NCBI GenBank assembly: GCA_030447125.1
Contig: JAUJLZ010000049.1
Location: 1-10,463 of the forward strand
From: Acidimicrobiales bacterium
Lineage (GTDB): Bacteria > Actinomycetota > Acidimicrobiia > Acidimicrobiales > CADCSY01
DNA length: 10,463 nucleotides
Direction: 5' to 3'
Position numbers and translations under genes: made by a program. This document shows positions 1-4,821 of the stretch, piece by piece; the stretch's first letter is position 1; each line of letters starts with the position of its first letter. The notes beneath the pieces were generated by a model. The model did not search any database and was not told the DNA's origin. It saw only the letters and a program-made list of their open reading frames with translations.

Positions 1-262
1 CGAAGTCGGCCAGCCCGGGCGTGTCGAGGATGTTGATCTTGTGGCCCTCGAGCTCACAGGGGGCCAGCGCCAGCGCCAGCGACATGCCCCGGGACAGCTC
101 CTCGGGCTCGTGGTCGCACACCGTGGTCCCGTCCTCGACCCGGCCCAGGCGGCTCACGGCACCGGCCCGGTACAACAAGGCCTCGGCCAGGCTGGTCTTG
201 CCCGACCCAGCGTGGCCGACCAGGGCGACGTTGCGGATCTTCGCTGGCGGGTAGTCCTGCAC
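1..262 (-). CDS. EF-G-like translational GTPase (FusA2-type), N-terminal part only
   Basis: This is the first 87 codons of a translation-factor GTPase that continues beyond the left edge. Reading from GTG at 262, residues 16-24 are GHAGSGKTS, the P-loop (G1) for nucleotide phosphates. Residues 58-61 (RGMS) sit where elongation factor G has the switch I RGITI motif. Residues 80-87 are DTPGLADF, the G3 motif. EF-G proper has DTPGHVDF with a catalytic histidine; here that position is leucine, and the switch I threonine is serine. This fits the EF-G-like paralogues of Actinobacteria (FusA2 type) rather than the housekeeping translocase. The start is supported by a purine run (AAGGGGGG) about 5 nt upstream. 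The gene diverges from pgsA across a 175-nt gap. The family call is firm; its exact role in translation is not known from this fragment. Confidence 0.85.
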   Translation of the reverse strand, partial: MQDYPPAKIRNVALVGHAGSGKTSLAEALLYRAGAVSRLGRVEDGTTVCDHEPEELSRGMSLALALAPCELEGHKINILDTPGLADF

Positions 263-355
263 CAGAGCCCCCCTTCGGCGGCCCCCACCCGACGGTTGGC
301 GGGTCCGGCGCGCGCCCCTGTGGTGCGTCAAGCGTAGCGGAGCCTCCTCCTCGGG

Positions 356-361
356 TACGCT
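356..361 (+). promoter_or_regulatory. possible -10 element for pgsA
   Basis: TACGCT fits the actinobacterial TANNNT -10 pattern and would give a leader of about 70 nt before pgsA, which has its own Shine-Dalgarno. The reverse complement of the same hexamer lies at 331-336, which would serve the divergent EF-G-like gene. No -35 match was found for either, so this is weak. Confidence 0.28.
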
Positions 362-437
362 GGCCCTCGACCGATATCCGCCCTAAGGTCGCCGCCACCG
401 GCGCCGCCTCCGGGCCTACCGCACCAGGAGCGGAGCC

Positions 438-1127
438 ATGCTCGACGGACGTTGGAAGACTGACATCGAGCGGCGGCTGCGCCCCGTCGGCACCGATCTC
501 AGTCGCACCGGCATCAGTGCCGACCATCTGACCATCCTGGGCCTGGTGATGGCGGTGGCGGCCGCGGTCGCCGTCGCCAACGGGGCGTTGCGAGCGGGGG
601 TGCTGCTGCTGGCCGCCTCGGCCCTGCCCGACGCGCTCGACGGCGCCGTGGCCAAGGCGACGGGCACCTCGTCGCCTCGGGGTTCGTTCTTCGATTCCGT
701 GGCCGACCGGGTCAGCGACTCCCTGTTGTTCGGCGGTGTCGCCTGGTACCTCTCCGTCGTCGACGGGGGCCGCATCGTGCTCCTTCCCTTCGCCGTGCTG
801 GCGGTGTCGACCCTGGTCTCCTACCAGCGGGCCAAGGCCGAGTCGCTCGGCTTCGATGCCCGGGGGGGGATAATGGAGCGGGCCGAGCGCATCGTCGCCC
901 TCGGTCTCGGGCTGCTCTTCGAGTGGGCGCTGATCCCGGTGCTGTGGCTCATGCTGGTGCTGACCGCGTTCACCGCGGTGCAGCGCTTCGCCAAGGTCTG
1001 GCGCCAGGCCAGCGCCCCGCTCCCCCCACCCCCGGCCCAGATCACCCGCTGGGCAGGGAGGCGCACGGCCCGCGCCCGCCACCGCACCTGGCGCCACCGG
1101 ACCCGCTCCCGGCGTCGCTCGCACTGA
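438..1127 (+). CDS. pgsA: phosphatidylinositol phosphate synthase (CDP-alcohol phosphatidyltransferase)
   Basis: Predicted to join CDP-diacylglycerol to inositol 1-phosphate, making phosphatidylinositol phosphate, the precursor of PI and PI-mannosides, in the cytoplasmic membrane. The protein is 229 residues. The CDP-alcohol phosphotransferase signature D-x2-D-G-x2-A-R-x8-G-x3-D-x3-D is present at residues 65-90 with D65, D68, G69, A72, G82, D86 and D90 in register, but the usual arginine is lysine (K73). Several hydrophobic helices follow, and the segment around residues 128-150 (SYQRAKAE ... GGIMERAER) resembles actinobacterial PI-phosphate synthases. The C-terminal 25 residues are very arginine-rich, likely a cytoplasmic tail. 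Start: ATG with AGGAG 7 nt upstream (426-430). patA follows after 3 nt, so the two are probably translationally coupled. The PI-phosphate rather than phosphatidylglycerol-phosphate assignment rests largely on the patA/pimA neighbours. Confidence 0.88.
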   Translation: MLDGRWKTDIERRLRPVGTDLSRTGISADHLTILGLVMAVAAAVAVANGALRAGVLLLAASALPDALDGAVAKATGTSSPRGSFFDSVADRVSDSLLFGGVAWYLSVVDGGRIVLLPFAVLAVSTLVSYQRAKAESLGFDARGGIMERAERIVALGLGLLFEWALIPVLWLMLVLTAFTAVQRFAKVWRQASAPLPPPPAQITRWAGRRTARARHRTWRHRTRSRRRSH

Positions 1128-1130
1128 CGC

Positions 1131-2078
1131 TTGGCCAACAGGTCCCCTGTAGAGGTGGCCCCCCCGAGCACAGCTCGTGGGCCACGCCTCGTCTTCCCGG
1201 CCTACCGCAGCGCCTCGCGCCTGGCCTGCGTGCTTCCCCCCGGGCCGGCGACGGCCGTCGAACGGCCGGTCGGGATGGCCCTGGCCCTGGCCCTGCGCTC
1301 GCGCCGATGGCTGGTGGAGCGCCACCTCCAGCGGGTGTACGGCGGGGGACTGGCTCCCGCCGCCCTCCATCGGGCGGCCCAGCGGGCCTTCGCCTCCTAC
1401 GCCCGCTACTGGATCGAGTCGTTCCGTCTTCCGGTGTTGTCGGGGGAGGAGATCGACGCCGGGATGTGGGCCGAAGGCCTCGGTCACCTCGATGCCGCCC
1501 TGGCCGCCGGCAACGGCGCCATCCTGGCCCTGCCCCACCTCGGCGGCTGGGACTTCGGCGGAGCCTGGCTGGTGCGGCGCGGCTACCCCCTCACCGTGGT
1601 GGTCGAGCCGGTACAGCCGCCGGAGCTGTTGGCGTGGTTCAGCGAGCTGCGGGCCAAGATGGGGTTGCGCGTGATCCCCCTCGGCCCTCGGGCCGGCCCC
1701 CAGGTCCTGGCCGCCCTGCGGGCCAACGAGGTGGTGGCCCTGCTGTGCGACCGGGACATCGGGGGAGGCGGGGTCGAGGTCGACTTCTTCGCTGAGCGCA
1801 CCACGCTGCCCGGCGGCCCGATGACGTTGGCGCTGCGGGCCCGGGCACCGGTCCTGCCCACGGCGGTGTACTTCGACGGTCGTCGGGGCCACAAGGGCGA
1901 GATCCGCCCGCCGCTGGCCACCGAACGCAGCGGCAGGCTGCGCGACGACGTCGCCCGCCTGACCCAGGATCTGGCCACCGGGCTCGAGTCGCTCATCCGG
2001 GCCGCGCCCGAGCAATGGCACCTGCTCCAGCCCAACTGGCCGTCCGACCACGAGGTGGGCACGGCGGTGGGTGCCTGA
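1131..2078 (+). CDS. patA: phosphatidylinositol mannoside acyltransferase (PatA-like, LpxL/HtrB family)
   Basis: A 315-residue member of the lysophospholipid/lipid A acyltransferase family. In mycobacteria the homologue moves a fatty acyl chain from acyl-CoA to the mannose of PIM1 or PIM2 at the inner face of the membrane. The catalytic H-x4-D motif is at H136-D141 (PHLGGWDFGG). A second family block, CDRDIGGGGVEVDFF followed by LPGGP, lies at about residues 206-230. Length is normal. The start is uncertain: TTG at 1131, 3 nt after the pgsA stop, gives the longest product and implies coupling, but there is no clear Shine-Dalgarno; GTG at 1155 is the main alternative. The order pgsA-patA supports the assignment. 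In M. tuberculosis pimA follows directly; here a reversed vapBC and a short ORF intervene. Confidence 0.85.
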   Translation: MANRSPVEVAPPSTARGPRLVFPAYRSASRLACVLPPGPATAVERPVGMALALALRSRRWLVERHLQRVYGGGLAPAALHRAAQRAFASYARYWIESFRLPVLSGEEIDAGMWAEGLGHLDAALAAGNGAILALPHLGGWDFGGAWLVRRGYPLTVVVEPVQPPELLAWFSELRAKMGLRVIPLGPRAGPQVLAALRANEVVALLCDRDIGGGGVEVDFFAERTTLPGGPMTLALRARAPVLPTAVYFDGRRGHKGEIRPPLATERSGRLRDDVARLTQDLATGLESLIRAAPEQWHLLQPNWPSDHEVGTAVGA

Positions 2079-2104
2079 CGGCGACCATGGTGGCCCAGGT
2101 CTCC

Positions 2105-2533
2105 TCAGGCGAGCACGTCGTCCAGTTCGGCGCCGGCGAGATCGATGAAACGCAGCCCGGGAACCCGGGAGAAGGCGGGGTCTGCCGACACGAGCGCGTC
2201 GGCCTCCTGGGCGACGGCGGTGGCGGCCAACACCGCGTCGAACGCGCCCAGGCCGGGGTGGTGCTGGAAGAGGACCAATCCGTCGTCGAGGTCGGAGGCC
2301 GTGGGGCTGAGGAGTGGAGCCAGCAACACGGCGTAGCGACGAGCTAGGTCGACCGCATCCTGGCGGGTCCGGCGGCGGCTGCGGATGTGGGTGAACTCCT
2401 GGATCACCTCCACCGTCGTGCGAGCGTCGAGCTGCTTGTCGTCGATGGCGGCGACCACGCGACGGGCCGGTTCTCGCAACGGGTGATCCGCGCCCACCGC
2501 GTAGGTGAGCACGGTGGTGTCGAGCACGATCAC
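2105..2533 (-). CDS. vapC: PIN-domain ribonuclease toxin, VapC family
   Basis: A 142-residue PIN-domain protein, predicted to be a Mg-dependent endoribonuclease neutralised by the adjacent antitoxin. The acidic PIN residues are visible: D5 in VLDTTVL near the N-terminus, E46 in VIQEF, D99 in GAFDAVLAATA and D118 in SADPAF. All are intact, so it is probably active. The start chosen is GTG at 2533, whose GTGA overlaps the antitoxin stop by 4 nt, the standard coupling of vapBC pairs; TTG one codon upstream (2536) is possible. The gene runs against the flanking patA and pimA genes. The target RNA cannot be told from sequence. Confidence 0.88.
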   Translation of the reverse strand: MIVLDTTVLTYAVGADHPLREPARRVVAAIDDKQLDARTTVEVIQEFTHIRSRRRTRQDAVDLARRYAVLLAPLLSPTASDLDDGLVLFQHHPGLGAFDAVLAATAVAQEADALVSADPAFSRVPGLRFIDLAGAELDDVLA

Positions 2534-2778
2534 CAAGGTTCAGGGCGTGCCCCCGCCAGCTCCTGCTTCAGCTCCGCGGGATCATCGGGGACGGGCATCG
2601 CTTCTGCGGCGAGGATGGCGCTGGCGGCCGCCCGCCGGCGAGGATCCACGACCGGATACCGGCTGTCGATGGCTTCGCGCACGAGCGTGGCGATGGACGC
2701 CCCTCGCTCGGACGCCTGGCGCGCCAGCCGTTCGTAGCGTTCCTCGTCGAGCAGGATCTGCAGGCGCCTGGTCAGCAT
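2530..2778 (-). CDS. vapB: ribbon-helix-helix antitoxin, VapB-like
   Basis: An 82-residue protein with a short beta strand (TRRLQILLDEE) followed by two helices (YERLARQASERG, then SIATLVREAIDSRY). This is the ribbon-helix-helix DNA-binding fold of many VapB antitoxins. The C-terminal half (about residues 42-82, with acidic and proline residues) would wrap the toxin. Such antitoxins bind their own promoter and toxin. The start is taken as ATG at 2778 because TACTGT lies exactly 6 nt upstream, which would give a leaderless transcript; ATG at 2784 directly abuts that -10 and is less likely. Its stop overlaps the vapC start by 4 nt. Confidence 0.83.
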   Translation of the reverse strand: MLTRRLQILLDEERYERLARQASERGASIATLVREAIDSRYPVVDPRRRAAASAILAAEAMPVPDDPAELKQELAGARPEPW

Positions 2779-2800
2779 GCACATACAGTAGCATGCACAT
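2774..2800 (-). promoter_or_regulatory. vapBC promoter and likely autoregulatory operator
   Basis: On the minus strand an 11-nt direct repeat, ATGTGCATGCT, occurs at 2800-2790 and 2784-2774 with a 16-nt period. Each copy contains the palindrome GCATGC. The -10-like TACTGT (2790-2785) bridges the two copies, and the vapB ATG is inside the second. Ribbon-helix-helix antitoxins commonly bind paired repeats that overlap their promoter, so this is the natural operator. No good -35 was found. The stretch is noticeably AT-richer than its surroundings. Confidence 0.55.
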
Positions 2801-2807
2801 GTTGAGG

Positions 2808-2915
2808 TTAGAGCACGGCGAACAGCAGCAGGAGGACGGCGGTGATGGCGAGGGACAGCAGGATCGATCCGAGGCAACCCAGGCGGTTGGAGAAGAAGAG
2901 GAACACGGACACCAC
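2808..2915 (-). CDS. small hydrophobic single-span membrane peptide (unrecognised)
   Basis: A 35-residue reading frame, too short for usual gene calls, lies between vapB and pimA on the minus strand. From GTG at 2915 it reads (M)VSVFLFFSNRLGCLGS, continues with an unbroken hydrophobic helix of about 19 residues (ILLSLAITAVLLLLFAVL) and ends at TAA (2808-2810). Aromatic and basic residues before a Gly-Cys-Leu-Gly turn and one clean membrane span look like a real small membrane protein rather than a random frame. The start is uncertain: GTG at 2912, 2906 and 2933 and TTG at 2924 are also in frame, and no strong Shine-Dalgarno is visible. It lies 30 nt upstream of vapB on the same strand and diverges from pimA. 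Function unknown. Confidence 0.45.
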   Translation of the reverse strand: MVSVFLFFSNRLGCLGSILLSLAITAVLLLLFAVL

Positions 2916-2951
2916 CGTGCCCAACCTGGTCACCAACTACGGGTCAGCGCC

Positions 2952-2957
2952 TACCCT
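2952..2957 (+). promoter_or_regulatory. -10 element for leaderless pimA transcript
   Basis: TACCCT is followed by exactly 6 nt (CCGGAC) and then the pimA GTG at 2964. This would put transcription start on the first base of the start codon. pimA has no Shine-Dalgarno, which agrees. A private promoter is needed here because vapBC on the other strand separates pimA from patA. No -35 consensus was seen. Confidence 0.5.
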
Positions 2958-2963
2958 CCGGAC

Positions 2964-4061
2964 GTGCGGATCGGCCTCGTCAGCCCTTACAGCTTGACCC
3001 TGCCCGGCGGCGTGCAGGGCCAGGTGCTGGGTCTGGCCCGGGCCCTACGGGCCGCCGGGCACGAGGCCCGGGTGCTCGGGCCCTGCGACGGGCCGCCACC
3101 GGAGGCCGGGGTGACTCCCCTCGGCAACTCGGTTCCCCTGGCCGCCAACGGCTCGGTGGCCCCCATCGCCCCCGACCTGCCCTGCGCCCTGCGGACCATC
3201 TGGGCCCTCCAGGACGAGGACTTCGACGTGGTCCACCTCCACGAGCCGCTGGTGCCCGGGCCGTGCCTCACCGCACTCCTGGTGGCCGACACCCCGTTGA
3301 TCGGGACGTTCCATGCGGCCGGGTCCAGCGCCTCCTACCGCTGGGCCGGGCGGGCGCTGGGCTGGGCGGCGATGCGGCTCTCGCGTCGGGTCGCCGTCTC
3401 CGAAGCGGCAGCGGCGCTGGCCCACCAGCACCTGGGGGGCAGTTACGAGGTGCTCAACAACGGCATCGAGATCGAACGGTTCCTCGAGGTCGAGCCCTGG
3501 CCGAGTGAAGGGCCGACCATCCTCTTCCTCGGCCGCCACGAGCCTCGCAAGGGCCTGGCCGTGCTGGTGGCCGCGCTCGCCGACCTTCCCGCCGAGGTGC
3601 GCCTGTGGGTGGCGGGCAACGGACCGGAGACCGAGCGGCTGCGGGCGGCGACGTCCGGCGATGCCCGAGTGGCGTGGTTGGGGCGGGTGGGGGACGAGGA
3701 GCGGGCCCGGCGGCTGCGGGGGGCCGACGTGTTGTGCGCGCCTTCGCTGGGCGGCGAGTCCTTCGGGGTCGTGCTGCTCGAAGCCATGGCCGCGGGAGCC
3801 GCCGTGGTCGCCAGTGACCTTCCCGGCTACGCCACCGTGGCCCGACCCGGTCTCGAGGCCCTGCTCGTGGCCCCCGGCGACGCCCGAGCCCTGGGAGCGG
3901 CACTGCGCCGGGTGCTGGAGGACCGGGACCGGGCCGGCGAACTGGTGGCCGCCGGTCGGGTCCGGGCCGAGGAACTGTCGATGAGCCGTCTGGCCGAGCG
4001 CTATCTGGCGTGCTACGCAGCCGCGTGTCGGGGTCCCGCTGGAGCCCCTAAGCCACGGTGA
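2964..4061 (+). CDS. pimA: phosphatidylinositol alpha-mannosyltransferase (PimA-like, GT4 family)
   Basis: Predicted to transfer the first mannose from GDP-mannose to the inositol of PI, starting PIM synthesis on the cytoplasmic face of the membrane. The protein is 365 residues, close to mycobacterial PimA, with two Rossmann domains (GT-B fold). The N-terminus MRIGLVSPYS-LTLPGGVQGQ carries the Gly-rich acceptor-side loop. TFHAA at 116-120 holds H118. FLGRHEPRKG (188-197) gives R191 and K196 for the nucleotide diphosphate, and GESFGVVLLEAM (264-275) is the E-x7-E retaining-GT4 motif (E265, E273). The start is GTG at 2964, fixed by the family's MRIG(L/M)V.PYS beginning and the -10 just upstream; the frame stays open further upstream but is not protein-like there. 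It converges with the lipoprotein gene 17 nt downstream. It could use another lipid acceptor, but the pgsA and patA context favours PI. Confidence 0.87.
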   Translation: MRIGLVSPYSLTLPGGVQGQVLGLARALRAAGHEARVLGPCDGPPPEAGVTPLGNSVPLAANGSVAPIAPDLPCALRTIWALQDEDFDVVHLHEPLVPGPCLTALLVADTPLIGTFHAAGSSASYRWAGRALGWAAMRLSRRVAVSEAAAALAHQHLGGSYEVLNNGIEIERFLEVEPWPSEGPTILFLGRHEPRKGLAVLVAALADLPAEVRLWVAGNGPETERLRAATSGDARVAWLGRVGDEERARRLRGADVLCAPSLGGESFGVVLLEAMAAGAAVVASDLPGYATVARPGLEALLVAPGDARALGAALRRVLEDRDRAGELVAAGRVRAEELSMSRLAERYLACYAAACRGPAGAPKPR

Positions 4062-4078
4062 GGGTCTGAGGGAACGGC

Positions 4079-4735
4079 TCAGCTGGCGTCGAGCTCGACC
4101 ACCACGTGGCCACTGGCAGCATCGGTGGTGAGCCGGTAGGGCACCTCCTCGTCGACGCCGATCACCCAGGTGAGGTTGGCCTCGAAGTCTCCCGTGCGCA
4201 CGACCTCCGTGACGGTTGAGGTGTCGCCCTGAACCCGCTCGGGCCCAGTGTAGGTGGGCTCCAGGGTGGCCAGGAGGTCGACACCCGACGCCGGCTCGAA
4301 GCGAACCTCCAAAAAGGCGGCCCCGGCGATCTCGACCACCTCGCCGGAGCCGTCCTGGCGCACCGGCGGGTCGAGGTAGGCCACGTCGACCCCCGGAAGT
4401 TGGTCATCGGCGAAGCTGAACACGATCCGGTCGACCGTCCCCTCGCCCTCGACGGTGACGTCTTCGAGCAGGGCCATGGCGACGTCGGGTGGGGCGGGCA
4501 CGGCGGTGGGGGTGGTGCGCCCATCGAAGGAGTCGGCGGCCGGGTCCGTGGTGGTGGTCGGGTCCGGCTCGGCTGAGGTGGTGGTCGTCCCCACGGTGGT
4601 GGTGGTGGGTTCAGCTGTCGTGGTGCTGGGCCCGCTGGCGACGTCGCCATTGGTCCCGTCGTCGTCCCCGCAGGCCACGAGCGTGCTGGCCAGGGCCACC
4701 AGGAGGGGCAGGACGATCCGCCGACGCAAGGCCAT
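4079..4735 (-). CDS. AMIN-like domain lipoprotein
   Basis: A 218-residue exported lipoprotein. Basic MALRRR, a hydrophobic stretch and lipobox LVAC (C22) give a type II signal, so the mature protein would be lipid-anchored outside the membrane. Residues about 30-80 are a Thr/Ser/Pro/Asp-rich linker with runs of TTTT. The C-terminal domain (about 86-217) matches the AMIN-like domain of actinobacterial secreted proteins: FDRIVF-type motif as VDRIVFSF (101-108), PGVDVAYLDPPV, DGSGEVVEIAG, GDFEANLTWVIGVDEEVPYRL and a closing VVVEL. AMIN-type domains are linked with cell-wall attachment; a specific ligand is not known. ATG at 4735 is chosen over GTG at 4753 because TACCAT lies 6 nt upstream and the signal peptide starts naturally there. 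Confidence 0.8.
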   Translation of the reverse strand: MALRRRIVLPLLVALASTLVACGDDDGTNGDVASGPSTTTAEPTTTTVGTTTTSAEPDPTTTTDPAADSFDGRTTPTAVPAPPDVAMALLEDVTVEGEGTVDRIVFSFADDQLPGVDVAYLDPPVRQDGSGEVVEIAGAAFLEVRFEPASGVDLLATLEPTYTGPERVQGDTSTVTEVVRTGDFEANLTWVIGVDEEVPYRLTTDAASGHVVVELDAS

Positions 4736-4741
4736 GGCGGG

Positions 4742-4747
4742 ATGGTA
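4742..4747 (-). promoter_or_regulatory. -10 element for leaderless lipoprotein transcript
   Basis: On the minus strand TACCAT, then CCCGCC (6 nt), then the ATG at 4735. The spacing would start the mRNA at the start codon, and there is no Shine-Dalgarno. The element lies between the hairpin at 4776-4801 and the gene, so this gene is likely transcribed independently of the LPRTG-protein gene upstream. Confidence 0.45.
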
Positions 4748-4775
4748 GGCCACGACGTGGTCGGGCCCGGCGCGA

Positions 4776-4801
4776 GAGGAGGGCCCCGCAGGGCCCTCCT
4801 C
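4776..4801 (-). terminator. strong hairpin downstream of the LPRTG-protein gene
   Basis: A perfect 11-bp inverted repeat, GAGGAGGGCCC and GGGCCCTCCTC, with a 4-nt loop, starts 20 nt past the stop codon of the surface-protein gene. There is no T-run on either strand, as is common for terminators in very GC-rich Actinobacteria. It probably ends that transcript before the lipoprotein gene; an mRNA-stabilising 3' hairpin is an alternative. Confidence 0.6.
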
Positions 4802-4821
4802 AGGCGAGTGGGGACGACCGA

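Noticed and set aside
54..2051. 665-residue open frame on the minus strand
   Set aside because: It is antisense to pgsA and patA, is low-complexity Arg/Gly/Pro/His-rich, and shows no domain. Long open antisense frames are normal at this GC content.
2505..2963. N-terminal extension of pimA by about 150 residues
   Set aside because: The frame is open but crosses vapBC antisense and is Gln/Glu/Arg-rich without structure. The family start MRIGLVSPYS at 2964 and the -10 before it fix the real start.
4066..4082. CTGAG-N7-CTCAG hairpin between convergent pimA and the lipoprotein gene
   Set aside because: Only 5 bp, no T-run, and it overlaps the lipoprotein stop codon; too weak to call a bidirectional terminator.
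4540..4640. GTG/GGT-rich nucleotide repeats
   Set aside because: These are the codons of the Thr-rich linker of the lipoprotein read on the other strand, not an independent repeat array or CRISPR. The similar stretch at 8520-8580 is the Thr linker of the DUF3048 protein.
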